In this document: positions 9,560-18,018 of the stretch, piece by piece
Position numbering within the stretch: position 1 is the first letter of the stretch
Layout of the letters: every line of letters begins with the position of its first letter
Assembly (NCBI RefSeq): GCF_016765775.1
Contig: NZ_JAESVN010000003.1
Coordinates: 467,065 to 531,064, forward strand
Length of the DNA stretch: 64,000 nt
Direction of reading: 5' to 3'
Source: Szabonella alba
GTDB lineage: Bacteria; Pseudomonadota; Alphaproteobacteria; Rhodobacterales; Rhodobacteraceae
Notes under the pieces: generated by a model
Database searches by the model: none
What the model saw: only the letters and a program-made list of their open reading frames with translations
What the model was told of the DNA's origin: nothing
Program-made: the position numbers and the translations under genes

Positions 9560-9708
9560 CGCCGTCTCCCATCGCGCGCGCCCAACTCGCCCAAGTCAGG
9601 GTGCGCCACTTTTCCCATCATGCGCGCCCATGCGGGGCGCGCCGCTTTTCATTATCCCCAAAGCCCGATACCACGGCAAAAACCAATCTCAACCGGAGAA
9701 ATCATACC

Positions 9709-10266
9709 ATGAACGCGCTGCGATCCGTTTGTGTCTTTTGCGGCTCTCGTCCCGGAGCGCGGGAAAGCTATGCCCGGGCGGCGCGCGATTGTGGCCGCAT
9801 GATCGCCGGGCGCGGCTGGCGGCTGGTCTATGGCGCAGGCGATGTCGGCCTGATGGGCGAGGTGGCGCGTGCCGCGATGGCCGAGGGCGGCACGACGATG
9901 GGCGTGATCCCGACGCATCTGATGGGCCGTGAACAGGGGCGGCGCGACCTGTCGCAGCTGGTCATCACCGAGAACATGCATGAGCGCAAGAAAGTCATGT
10001 TCATGAACAGCGATGTGATCGTGGTGCTGCCCGGCGGGGCGGGCAGTCTGGATGAGTTTTTCGAGGTTCTGACATGGCGCCAGATCGGGCTGCATGCCAA
10101 GCCGATCCTGCTGCTGGACACCGATGGCTACTGGCAGCCGCTGGCCGGGCTGATCGACCATGTCATCGCGGAATCCTTTGCCGCCGAAGATCTGCGCAGC
10201 TTCTTTTCGCTGGTGCCCGATGTCGCGGCCCTTGAGGCGGCACTGGCCGGAACGCTGGCGGGTTGA
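9709..10266 (+). CDS. TIGR00730/LOG family Rossmann-fold protein
   Basis: 185 residues, the usual length for this family. Members cleave the ribosyl bond of nucleoside 5'-monophosphates; plant LOG releases active cytokinin. The N-terminal VCVFCGSRPG and GWRLVYGAGDVGLMG give the Rossmann nucleotide site. PGGAGSLDEFFE corresponds to the family's PGGxGTxxE catalytic motif with Thr replaced by Ser. ERKKVMFMNSD precedes it as in homologs. ATG 9709 is preceded by GGAG with good spacing and opens directly into the conserved core. It converges with the phytoene-synthase-like gene with only three bases between stops. Confidence 0.92.
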   Translation: MNALRSVCVFCGSRPGARESYARAARDCGRMIAGRGWRLVYGAGDVGLMGEVARAAMAEGGTTMGVIPTHLMGREQGRRDLSQLVITENMHERKKVMFMNSDVIVVLPGGAGSLDEFFEVLTWRQIGLHAKPILLLDTDGYWQPLAGLIDHVIAESFAAEDLRSFFSLVPDVAALEAALAGTLAG

Positions 10267-10269
10267 TCC

Positions 10270-11040
10270 CTACCAGCGCCCGGCAATCCCCGCCTGCAAA
10301 AGCCGCCAGCGCAGGGTGAATTCCGAGATCTGCAAGGCCCCGGCAGCCACGCGGCCCGGGTCTCGCGCCGCCCGTCGCAGCAGCGGTTCGGCATGGCAGA
10401 CCGGGATCAGCGCAGGTGCTGCCTGTCGCAGCGCGGCCCGCCCTTTCCGGGCCATGGCCAGACTGTCCAGCCCGCGCCGCGCCAGACCGGCCACCGCCGC
10501 CTCGCGCCCGTCGACCAGCGGGATGCGGCCGCGGGCCTCAAGTTCCGGCACGGCCTGAAGATAGGCCGCCAGTCCCGCCGCCCGGCCCGCCGCGCGCGCA
10601 GGGGCCTCGGCCTCTGACCCAGCGCCGCAGATCAACGCCGCCAGCCAGATCAGCCCACCGCCCGTTGCGTCAAGATAGGCGTCAAAGGCGGCCTGATCTT
10701 CGAAAGGCTCGCGGTAGATGTCCCAGCGGCGCGCGGCGATTAGCGCATCCAGCACATCGCCCGGCAGACACCGCGCCGCGATCAGCCGCGCCATCGGTCC
10801 CATGACCTCATGCGCGGGGGGCGGCGCGCCCCGCCCTGCCGCCTCTGCCGCGTCGCGCCACCATTGCAGGCGCATCTCGGCGACCAGCGGCTCGGCACTG
10901 GCCCAGGGGGCGCGGGCAACTTCAAGATTGAAGGCGTAAAGCGTGAAAAGATCCGCGCGCAGGCCCCGAGGTGCTGCCATCACGGCGGCGAAACGCGCGG
11001 GGTCGGCGCGTTCGACAAGTGCTGCGCAGGCAGTGCTCAT
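10270..11040 (-). CDS. Squalene/phytoene synthase family protein
   Basis: 256 residues. The opening LFTLYAFNLEVARAPW and the later LQWWRDA place it in the squalene/phytoene synthase superfamily (isoprenoid head-to-head condensation, all-helical fold). It is shorter than true phytoene synthases and I do not see two clear DxxxD aspartate motifs. A divergent or non-catalytic role resembling the mitochondrial NDUFAF6 assembly factor is therefore possible. No carotenoid genes lie nearby. Its ATG overlaps the stop of the 32-codon ORF upstream as ATGA, and that ORF overlaps cimA the same way. The three appear to form one leftward coupled unit. Confidence 0.75.
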   Translation of the reverse strand: MSTACAALVERADPARFAAVMAAPRGLRADLFTLYAFNLEVARAPWASAEPLVAEMRLQWWRDAAEAAGRGAPPPAHEVMGPMARLIAARCLPGDVLDALIAARRWDIYREPFEDQAAFDAYLDATGGGLIWLAALICGAGSEAEAPARAAGRAAGLAAYLQAVPELEARGRIPLVDGREAAVAGLARRGLDSLAMARKGRAALRQAAPALIPVCHAEPLLRRAARDPGRVAAGALQISEFTLRWRLLQAGIAGRW

Positions 11041-11135
11041 GCCGGGTCCGCGACTGCCGCACAGGCGCGGCGCAGGCTGTCGGCATCGCCCGGCCCGGCC
11101 CGGTCCAGCCCGTCGAACAGATCGAAAATGCTCAT
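11037..11135 (-). pseudogene. 32-codon ORF, possible 5' remnant of a methyltransferase gene
   Basis: A 32-residue reading frame starts MSIFDLFDGLDRAGPGDADS. It overlaps both neighbours by ATGA: the cimA stop at its start and the ATG of the phytoene-synthase-like gene at its stop. The beginning resembles, from memory, the N-terminus of small SAM-dependent methyltransferases of related bacteria, in which the SAM-binding motif would follow. Here the frame stops before any such motif. It may be an internally deleted remnant kept in frame as a coupling peptide, or a genuine small ORF. Confidence 0.45.
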
Positions 11136-12778
11136 CCCGCCTGCCCTGATGATATCCGGCCCTGCGAGGGCGCGCCGTCGCGGATCAGTTTCCAGTGGAT
11201 CGCATCCAGCAGCGCCTCGAAACTGGCATCGACGATATTGGCCGAGACCCCGACCGTCGACCAGCGATGCCCGGCACTGTCCTCGCTGTCGATGATGACG
11301 CGGGTGACGGCCTCGGTGCCGCCTTGCGTGATCCGCACCTTGAAATCGACCAGTTTCAGATCGTCAATCATCGCCTGATAGGGCCCCAGATCCTTGGCCA
11401 GCGCTTTCGAGAGCGCATTGACCGGGCCGCGATCCGTGCCGCTTTCATCCATGGATTCCGAGACCGAAAGCATCTTGCGATCCCCGATCTTCACCACGAC
11501 CACCGCTTCGGACAGGCTGACCATGCGGTCATACTTGTTTTTGCGCCGTTCCACCGTGACGCGGTAGCGCTTCACCTCGAAAAACTGCGGGCACAGCCCC
11601 AGTTCCCGACGCGCCAGCAATTCGAAACTCGCCTGCGCGCCGTCATAGGCATAGCCGTCTTCCTCACGCCGCTTGATCTCATCCAGAATATGGGCAAGGC
11701 GCGGATCGCCGGGCGCGACCTCGATCCCCGCTGCCGCCAGACGGGCGCGCAGGTTCGATTGTCCGGCCTGATTGGACATCGGGATGATGCGCGCATTGCC
11801 CACGGTTTCGGGGGGCACATGTTCATAGGTGGTCGGATCCTTCAGGATCGCGCTGGCATGCAGCCCCGCCTTATGCGCAAAGGCCGAGGCCCCGACGTAA
11901 GGAGACGCCCGGTTCGGCACCCGGTTCAGAATGTCGTCAAGACTGCGCGACAGACGCACAAGACCTGCCAGCCCCTCAAGGCTGACCCCGGTCTGGAACC
12001 GGCTGGCATAGGGTTCCTTCAGCAGCAGCGTCGGGATCAGCGTTGTCAGGCTGGTATTGCCGCAGCGTTCGCCCAGCCCGTTCAGCGTGCCCTGCACCTG
12101 CCGTGCGCCTGCATCAATGGCGGCCAGTGAACAGGCCACCGCATTGCCGGTATCGTCATGGCAATGGATGCCCAGCCGGTCGCCGGGAATGCCCGCCGCG
12201 ACCACCTCGGCGGTGATGCGCCCCACCTCCGCAGGCAGGGTGCCGCCATTGGTATCACAAAGCACAACCCAGCGTGCGCCCGCATCCAGCGCCGCGCGCA
12301 GGCAGGAGAGCGCATAGCCGGGATCGGCGCGGTAGCCGTCGAAGAAATGTTCGGCATCAAACAGCGCCTCACGCCCCTTGCCCACCAGATGCGCGATGGA
12401 GGCGCGGATCGCCTCGCGGTTTTCGTCCAGCGTGACGCCAAGGGCCGTGGTGACATGAAAGACATGCGCCTTGCCGACAAGGCAGACCGCAGGCGTGCCC
12501 GCATCCAGAACGGCGGCCAGCACATCATCGTTATCGGCAGACCGTCCCACGCGTTTCGTCATGCCAAAGGCGGTCATCGTGGCGCGGGTGGCGGGGGCGT
12601 CGCGAAAGAAATCACTGTCGGTCGGATTGGCGCCCGGCCAGCCCCCCTCAATCTGGTCGATGCCGAGCGCATCGAGGCCGAGGGCGATCTGGCGCTTTTC
12701 CGCCGCCGAGAACTGCACGCCCTGTGTTTGCTGGCCGTCGCGGAGCGTGGTGTCGAAGAGGTAGAGGCGTTCGGTCAT
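11132..12778 (-). CDS. cimA: Citramalate synthase
   Basis: 548 residues. It condenses pyruvate with acetyl-CoA to give (R)-citramalate, the threonine-independent entry to isoleucine synthesis. Near the N-terminus LFDTTLRDGQQTQGV holds the catalytic Arg-Asp pair of the DRE-TIM family. A metal-binding HCHDDTGNAVA follows in the barrel. The C-terminal third is a LeuA-type allosteric domain (about 400-540). The overall layout fits the TIGR00977 branch rather than 2-isopropylmalate synthase. I place the start at the ATG giving MTERLYLFDTTLRDG; an in-frame ATG nine codons upstream (12805) is less likely. It is the first gene of a coupled leftward unit. The 26-bp inverted repeat at 12870-12936 lies upstream. 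Confidence 0.92.
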   Translation of the reverse strand: MTERLYLFDTTLRDGQQTQGVQFSAAEKRQIALGLDALGIDQIEGGWPGANPTDSDFFRDAPATRATMTAFGMTKRVGRSADNDDVLAAVLDAGTPAVCLVGKAHVFHVTTALGVTLDENREAIRASIAHLVGKGREALFDAEHFFDGYRADPGYALSCLRAALDAGARWVVLCDTNGGTLPAEVGRITAEVVAAGIPGDRLGIHCHDDTGNAVACSLAAIDAGARQVQGTLNGLGERCGNTSLTTLIPTLLLKEPYASRFQTGVSLEGLAGLVRLSRSLDDILNRVPNRASPYVGASAFAHKAGLHASAILKDPTTYEHVPPETVGNARIIPMSNQAGQSNLRARLAAAGIEVAPGDPRLAHILDEIKRREEDGYAYDGAQASFELLARRELGLCPQFFEVKRYRVTVERRKNKYDRMVSLSEAVVVVKIGDRKMLSVSESMDESGTDRGPVNALSKALAKDLGPYQAMIDDLKLVDFKVRITQGGTEAVTRVIIDSEDSAGHRWSTVGVSANIVDASFEALLDAIHWKLIRDGAPSQGRISSGQAG

Positions 12779-12869
12779 GGGCGGGGTCCGATTTCGGGTG
12801 TCCACAGTGGACAGAATTTTTCTTTTTGTAAAATCATGTGGTTACGAAACCAGATTCACGATTCTTTAA

Positions 12870-12936
12870 CCCCGTCCCGGGCTTGACCCGGGACCCCGGG
12901 TGGCAAAAGAGGTCCCGGGTCAAGCCCGGGACGGGG
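12870..12936. repeat. Perfect 26-bp inverted repeat (intergenic palindromic element)
   Basis: Left arm 12870-12895 and right arm 12911-12936 are perfect reverse complements, 26 bp each, around a 15-nt loop. The arms contain CCCGGGTCAAGCCCGGGAC-like sequence. The element lies between the end of cysS and the start of cimA, both leftward. It could act as a 3' stabiliser or Rho-independent-like stop for cysS, though there is no T-run. High GC arms stand out in an AT-rich neighbourhood, suggesting a mobile REP-like element. Confidence 0.9.
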
Positions 12937-12946
12937 ACGGTTGGGG

Positions 12947-14455
12947 TCATTTGACCTGCCTCAACATGTCATAATCGACCAATGCACCGTATGAGATCTT
13001 GGCGCCATCCTTGGTTATGCTGATTTCAGCGCCACTCTCTCTGACTTCATCGCGCAGCGCATCTGCACGTGCGTAGTTTTTTTCTGAACGAGCTTTATTA
13101 ATCAACTCTTCAATTCTACGAAACTCATCGTCCTCACGAAGAAGTCCTTGAATAATAGCCTGAGTATGGGATCGCCATTTCAAACCAATTCCCAGAAAAT
13201 GGAGCGATGATCTGAAAATATTTCGTTTCTCAGGTGAACTTAAATCAGCAGACATTTCATGCAGAATTTGCAGAACAAGTGGTGTGTTCAGATCATCCGC
13301 AAGGGCTTCGATAATCCTGAAATCCGGATCGTATCCAACATCGCCATCCATTGCGAGGCGCTGCCATTTCTCGAGCGTCGCCTTTACCTCTCCCACGCGG
13401 CTCAGCGTCAGATCCATTGGCTTGCGATAATGGGTCATCAGGAAGGCCAGCCTGATCTCATCACCGGTCATCTTGGGAATCGCTTCATTCCGTTGCGAAA
13501 TCTCCGGCGCGTCCAGCAAATCCCTGACCGTAAAGAAATTGCCCAAACTCTTGGACATCTTCTTGCCTTCGACCTGCAACATCTCATTATGCAGCCAGAA
13601 CCGCGCGAACCCTGCCGCCTCCGCGCCCTCGCCATGATGCGCGCAGCAGCTTTGCGCCAGTTCATTCTCATGATGCGGGAATTGCAGGTCCAGCCCGCCG
13701 CCATGGATATCGAACACATGCGGGGCCGCCAGCGCCTGCGGCGACAGCCGGTCCTTCATCCGTTCCCACAGCAGCCGGTCCGCCATGGCCGAACATTCGA
13801 TATGCCAGCCCGGACGACCCCTTCCCCAGGGGCTGTCCCAGCCCGGCAGATCGGCATCCGATGGTTTCCAGAGGACGAAATCCATCGGATCCTCCTTGTA
13901 GGGCGCGACCTCGACCCGCGCGCCTGCGATCATGTCATCGACCGTGCGCCCCGACAGTGCGCCATAGCCGGGATAGGACCGGACGCGGAACAGCACATGC
14001 CCCTCGGCCGCATAGGCATGATCCTTCGCGATCAGCCCTTCGATCATCGCGATCATCTCAGCAATGTATTCCGTCGCGCGCGGTTCATGATCGGGGCGCA
14101 GCGCGCCGATGGCATCCATATCGGCATGATACCAGCCGATGGTTTCTTCCGTCCGCTCGTGGATCAGATCCTCAAGGCTTTCGCTGCGCCCCGCCGCCTT
14201 GCGCCGCTGTGCCTCGGCGTTGATCTTGTCATCCACATCGGTGAAGTTGCGCACATAGGTCACATGCCCCTCGCCATAGACATGCCGCAGCAGACGATAG
14301 AGCGTGTCGAACACCACCACGGGGCGCGCATTGCCCAGATGGGCGCGGTCATAGACGGTGGGGCCGCAGACATACATCCGCACGTTTTTCGGATCCAGAG
14401 GCTGAAACTCCTCCTTCTTCCGGGTCAGCGAATTGTGCAGGCGGATCGTCACCAT
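12947..14455 (-). CDS. cysS: Cysteinyl-tRNA synthetase (mosaic composition)
   Basis: 502 residues. It charges tRNA-Cys in the cytoplasm. The class I signature appears as HLGN in [11 protein letters not shown], the zinc-site Cys is in [10 protein letters not shown] with a further Cys in [10 protein letters not shown], and the KMSKS loop is [11 protein letters not shown]. The C-terminal DALR-type helical domain is present. Composition changes sharply along the gene. One 60-base line in the 5' half (14161-14220) counts 70% GC, while two lines near the 3' end (13081 and 13201) each count 37%. This suggests the 3' third was replaced by recombination with a distant donor, the frame being kept. ATG 14455 is chosen because translation enters the conserved core at once; an ATG ten codons upstream is possible. 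Confidence 0.95.
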   Translation of the reverse strand: MVTIRLHNSLTRKKEEFQPLDPKNVRMYVCGPTVYDRAHLGNARPVVVFDTLYRLLRHVYGEGHVTYVRNFTDVDDKINAEAQRRKAAGRSESLEDLIHERTEETIGWYHADMDAIGALRPDHEPRATEYIAEMIAMIEGLIAKDHAYAAEGHVLFRVRSYPGYGALSGRTVDDMIAGARVEVAPYKEDPMDFVLWKPSDADLPGWDSPWGRGRPGWHIECSAMADRLLWERMKDRLSPQALAAPHVFDIHGGGLDLQFPHHENELAQSCCAHHGEGAEAAGFARFWLHNEMLQVEGKKMSKSLGNFFTVRDLLDAPEISQRNEAIPKMTGDEIRLAFLMTHYRKPMDLTLSRVGEVKATLEKWQRLAMDGDVGYDPDFRIIEALADDLNTPLVLQILHEMSADLSSPEKRNIFRSSLHFLGIGLKWRSHTQAIIQGLLREDDEFRRIEELINKARSEKNYARADALRDEVRESGAEISITKDGAKISYGALVDYDMLRQVK

Positions 14456-14701
14456 GGTTCTTCCCTCGCAAGACAGCGCCTTCAACCCCGCGCGGGCTTA
14501 CCGATTTTCGTCTGGTTAGGGAAACGAAAAGGGGCGCCCGCGACCGAAGGTCAGCGGCAAATGCAGATGCAGATGTTGCGCGTCGATTTCATGCCTGCCG
14601 TCTTACGCTGACTTGCGCGCCCCGCCAAGCGTTTTTGCGACGCGGCAAAGACTTGCCTTTTGCCGCGCCCGCAGGCCAGATCGGCAGCACGGGAGGCCGC
14701 C

Positions 14702-16096
14702 ATGAACCATGACGATCTGAACCACTGGTCGAAACGCGCCGCCGACTGGGCGCGCGAGTATCACCGCACCCTGCGCGACCGGCCCGTGCGCGCGCCCCTG
14801 ACGCCGGGGACACTGGCGGCGCAACTGCCCGGCCACGCGCCCGAGACGCCCGAACCGATGGACCGGATCTGGCACGATTTTGAAACACTGGTGCCCGATG
14901 CCCTGACCCATTGGCAGCATCCGCGTTTCTTCGCCTATTTCCCGGCCAATGCCTCCCCCGCCTCGATGCTGGCCGAACAACTGGTCAATGCGATGGCGGC
15001 GCAGGCGATGATCTGGCAGACCGCCCCTGCGGCGACCGAAATGGAACAGGTGATGATCCGCTGGCTGGCCCGTGCCCTTGGCCTGCCCGATGATTTCAGC
15101 GGCACGATCCATGACAGCGCGACCACCGCCACGCTTTCTGCAGTGCTGACCATGCGGGAGACGGCACTGGACTGGCGCGGCAATCAGGACGGTCTGTCGG
15201 GTCAGCCGCGCCTGCGGCTTTATGCCAGCGCCGAAACCCATTCCTCGGTCGACAAGGCGGCGCGGGTGGCGGGGTTCGGGCAGGACAACCTTGTGAAAGT
15301 GCCGACCGACACCCAACACGCAATGAAACCCGGCGCGCTGGCAGGGGCGATTGCGGCGGACCGGGTGGCGGGGTTCCTGCCTGCGGGCGTGGTGCTGTGC
15401 GTCGGCGGCACCGGCATCGGCGCGGTGGACCGGATCCGCGACTGCATTGCAGTGGCGCAGGCCGAGGGCTTGCCCGTCCATGTCGATGCCGCCTGGGCAG
15501 GTTCGGCGATGATCTGCCCGGAATTCAGGGTGTTATGGGACGGAATTGAAGCGGCGGACAGCGTGGTGTTCAATCCGCATAAATGGCTGGGCGTGCAGTT
15601 CGACTGCGCGGTGCAGTTCCTGCGCGCCCCGGGCCGCCAGATCCGCACATTAGGGCTGCGCCCCTCCTATCTGGAAACGCCGGGTGACGACGATATCACC
15701 AATTTCAACGAATGGACCCTGCCGCTTGGCCGCCGCTTCCGCGCCTTGAAGCTTTGGTTTCACTTGCGCGCCTACGGGCTTGAAACCCTTCGGAAAATGA
15801 TCCGGAGCCATGTAGCATGGGCGCGGGCCTGCCATGACGACCTTGCCGCGCTGCCGGGGGTTGAGATGGTGTCGCCGCCGGTTCTGTCGCTGTTCACCTT
15901 CGCGCTGCGCGAGGGTGACGCCGCAACTGCCGCATTGCTGGACCGGATCAACGCCGACGGGCGGATCTATCTGACCCAGACCCGCCATCAGGGGCGGTTC
16001 GTGATCCGCGTGCAGGTCGGTTCCTTCAATTGCCGGGCCGAGGATGTGGCCATGATCGCGCGGGTTGTCCGCGACCTGATGGAGGTGCCGCAATGA
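14702..16096 (+). CDS. PLP-dependent group II (aromatic-L-amino-acid type) decarboxylase
   Basis: 464 residues. The family removes CO2 from amino acids such as Trp, Tyr or DOPA using pyridoxal phosphate. The N-terminal HPRFFAYFPANASPASML and EMEQVMIRWLA are typical of the aromatic decarboxylase branch. VDAAWAGSAMICPEFR provides the cofactor-contacting Asp, and the Schiff-base lysine is in FNPHKWLGVQFDC. It diverges from cysS. Its stop overlaps the start of the TPM gene by 4 nt. Annotated homologs are often called aspartate aminotransferase family or DOPA decarboxylase; the true substrate cannot be read from sequence. Confidence 0.88.
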   Translation: MNHDDLNHWSKRAADWAREYHRTLRDRPVRAPLTPGTLAAQLPGHAPETPEPMDRIWHDFETLVPDALTHWQHPRFFAYFPANASPASMLAEQLVNAMAAQAMIWQTAPAATEMEQVMIRWLARALGLPDDFSGTIHDSATTATLSAVLTMRETALDWRGNQDGLSGQPRLRLYASAETHSSVDKAARVAGFGQDNLVKVPTDTQHAMKPGALAGAIAADRVAGFLPAGVVLCVGGTGIGAVDRIRDCIAVAQAEGLPVHVDAAWAGSAMICPEFRVLWDGIEAADSVVFNPHKWLGVQFDCAVQFLRAPGRQIRTLGLRPSYLETPGDDDITNFNEWTLPLGRRFRALKLWFHLRAYGLETLRKMIRSHVAWARACHDDLAALPGVEMVSPPVLSLFTFALREGDAATAALLDRINADGRIYLTQTRHQGRFVIRVQVGSFNCRAEDVAMIARVVRDLMEVPQ

Positions 16097-16980
16097 TCGG
16101 TCGGAAATTTTTGCCCCTCGCCCTGACGCTGCTGCTGCCCTTGGCGGCCATGGCACAGGATTATCCCGAACCGCTGACCGATACGGTCAGCGATTATGCC
16201 GGACTGCTGCCGCCTGAGGCCAAGGCCCGCGTGACCGCCCTGTTGCAGGACGCGCGGGAAGAAACCGGTATCCATATCGCGATGGCCACAATCCGGTCGC
16301 AGGCGGACTATGGCGGCACCGGGCGATTTGCCGATTTCGCGACCGGCTGGTTCAACGCATGGGGTATCGGCGACGCGGACCGCAATGACGGTATCCTGAT
16401 CCTTGTCGGCCGGGATGACCGCGAAATGCGAATAGCCCTTGGCGCGGGCTATGACGCGGTCTGGGACGGGCGGGCACAACGGGTGATCGACACCGCCATG
16501 CTGCCCTCCTTCCGCAATGACGATTATGCGGGCGGGCTGGAGGCAGGCGCACAATCCGCGATTGACCATCTGGCCCGGCCCTTCGCCGCCCGGATGGAGG
16601 TCACCGAAACGTCCGGCTTTCCCGAAGAGCCAACGGATTGGAGCGGCGCCCTGATGTTCGGCGCATTCGCGGTCATGGCCGGGATGATTGCATTTGCAGG
16701 CAGGATCGGTACCGCAGCATCAGCCCTTCTTCTGCGGTTCCGGCAATGCCCAGCCTGCGGGCATAGGGGCTTGAAGGAAGAACGCGAAACCGTTGAAGAA
16801 CCGGGTGAAACCACAGACGGACAAGAGATCCTTCACCGCATCTGCCTGCAGTGCGGGTCCGATCGGCCGACCCGGCACAGCATCCCGTCACGGGCCCGGC
16901 GGCGCGCAGCGCGCAAATCGCGCAAATCCGGCTTTGGCGGCGGGCGCTCCTCGGGCGGCGGCGCCTCAGGGCGCTGGTAG
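16093..16980 (+). CDS. TPM-domain (YgcG-like) membrane protein
   Basis: 295 residues. A signal peptide (about 1-20, ending AMA) is followed by the TPM domain (about 25-170), with VSDYAGLLPPEAKARV at its start and the characteristic GxGY turn in LGAGYDAVWDGRA. One TM segment lies near 190-210. A cytoplasmic part then has two Cys pairs (CPACGH and CLQCGS), likely a zinc ribbon, and ends in a basic Gly/Ser-rich tail. TPM proteins are linked to membrane or photosystem repair and lipoprotein-related processes, but the role here is unknown. It is coupled to the decarboxylase by ATGA. A 16-bp tandem duplication covers its stop codon. Confidence 0.85.
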   Translation: MIGRKFLPLALTLLLPLAAMAQDYPEPLTDTVSDYAGLLPPEAKARVTALLQDAREETGIHIAMATIRSQADYGGTGRFADFATGWFNAWGIGDADRNDGILILVGRDDREMRIALGAGYDAVWDGRAQRVIDTAMLPSFRNDDYAGGLEAGAQSAIDHLARPFAARMEVTETSGFPEEPTDWSGALMFGAFAVMAGMIAFAGRIGTAASALLLRFRQCPACGHRGLKEERETVEEPGETTDGQEILHRICLQCGSDRPTRHSIPSRARRRAARKSRKSGFGGGRSSGGGASGRW

Positions 16981-17000
16981 ATTTAGGGCGCTGGTAGATT
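16968..17000 (+). repeat. 16-bp tandem duplication at a gene end
   Basis: The 16-mer at 16968-16983 recurs exactly at 16985-17000 with one base between. The first copy contains the stop of the TPM gene. This looks like a recent slippage or recombination duplication. Confidence 0.9.
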
Positions 17001-17099
17001 CAGGACGATGGTCATGCGGATGTGATATGTGACGTAGCTGGAGCCCGCCCCGCCCAGACTGGACAGCACCGCAACCGGGGCCTATTGACCGCGCCTTAA

Positions 17100-17113
17100 T
17101 GAACAAGTGTTCA
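17100..17113. promoter_or_regulatory. TGAACA-AG-TGTTCA palindrome, candidate operator
   Basis: A perfect 6-bp inverted repeat with a 2-bp centre sits 33 bases before the SDR start. It lies about 10 bases after TTGACC (17085-17090), a possible -35 box, so it would cover the -10 region. TetR-type regulators of acyl-CoA catabolism often use such sites. No regulator gene is adjacent. Confidence 0.45.
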
Positions 17114-17145
17114 ATTCCTGAATTCCGGGCAATGGAGAGCGGAAG

Positions 17146-17910
17146 ATGAAACTGAAGGATGCGGCCGTCGTGGTGACCGGCGGGGCCTCGGGGCTGGGGG
17201 CCGCCGTGGTGCGGGGCTTTCGCGCACGCGGCGCTGCGGTCACGATCTTTGACCGTGATGCCGATCGCGGGGCTGAACTGGCGCAGGAAACCGGCGCGGG
17301 CCTCTGCACGGTCGATGTAACGGATGAGCTTTCGGTCGCCACGGCCATCGCAGAAGCGGTCGAGACGATGGGGCAGGTCAACGGGCTGGTGAATTGCGCG
17401 GGAATCGCGACCGGCGCGCGGATCGTCGGGCGTGACGGGGCGCATGATCTGGCCCTGTTCCGCCGCACCATCGACATCAACCTGACAGGCAGTTTCAACT
17501 GTCTGCGGCTCTGTGCCGCCGAAATGGCGCGCAATGCCCCGGCAGGCGGCAATGCCGATGGCGAACGCGGCGTTATCGTCAACACCGCCTCAATCGCCGC
17601 CTTTGACGGACAAAAGGGTCAGGCCGCCTATGCCGCCTCGAAATCCGCCATCGCGGGCATGACCCTGCCCGCCGCGCGCGATCTGGCCTCACTAGGGATC
17701 CGGGTGAATGCCATTGCGCCCGGCGTCTTCACGACCCCGATGCTGGAAGGGCTGGGACAGGAGATCCGCGACGGGCTGGCCGCCGAAGTGACCTTTCCCC
17801 GCCGTCTGGGGGAGCCGGTGGAATTCGCCGCCTTGGCGGCCTTCCTGTTCGAATGCGCCTATCTGAACGGTGAGGTGATCCGCCTCGACGGCGCGCTGCG
17901 GATGCGCTGA
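17146..17910 (+). CDS. SDR-family dehydrogenase (3-hydroxyacyl-CoA dehydrogenase type 2-like)
   Basis: 254 residues of classical short-chain dehydrogenase. It has cofactor motif TGGASGLG, acidic residue FDRD at the end of beta-2 (NAD preference) and NCAG. The catalytic Ser is in NTASIAAFDG, with Tyr and Lys in YAASK. The sequence GQKGQAAYAASKSAIAGMTLP and the PFPxRLGxPxEFA-like end match the HSD17B10 branch, which oxidises short branched 3-hydroxyacyl-CoA in isoleucine and fatty-acid breakdown. It is monocistronic here. GGAGAGCGGAAG precedes the ATG, and the palindrome at 17100-17113 may be its operator. Confidence 0.88.
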   Translation: MKLKDAAVVVTGGASGLGAAVVRGFRARGAAVTIFDRDADRGAELAQETGAGLCTVDVTDELSVATAIAEAVETMGQVNGLVNCAGIATGARIVGRDGAHDLALFRRTIDINLTGSFNCLRLCAAEMARNAPAGGNADGERGVIVNTASIAAFDGQKGQAAYAASKSAIAGMTLPAARDLASLGIRVNAIAPGVFTTPMLEGLGQEIRDGLAAEVTFPRRLGEPVEFAALAAFLFECAYLNGEVIRLDGALRMR

Positions 17911-17972
17911 AGCCCGGAAAGCGAACCGTTGCTTACTAGGGCATTCTGCCCGGAATACGGACCAGATATGGA

Positions 17973-17998
17973 AAAGGGGCGGCCGAAGCCGCCCCTTT
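17973..17998 (-). terminator. Rho-independent terminator for the outer-membrane protein gene
   Basis: An 11-bp perfect stem (17973-17983 with 17988-17998) has a CGAA loop. Read leftward it lies 20 bases past the beta-barrel gene stop and its downstream arm ends in a T-run. It may also stop rightward transcription from the SDR gene. Confidence 0.8.
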
Positions 17999-18018
17999 GA
18001 TCTGTCCGCAGACAGGGA

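Noticed and set aside
10270..11040. Carotenoid biosynthesis cluster
   Set aside because: No crtI, crtE or related genes are adjacent and the protein is short with unclear aspartate motifs.
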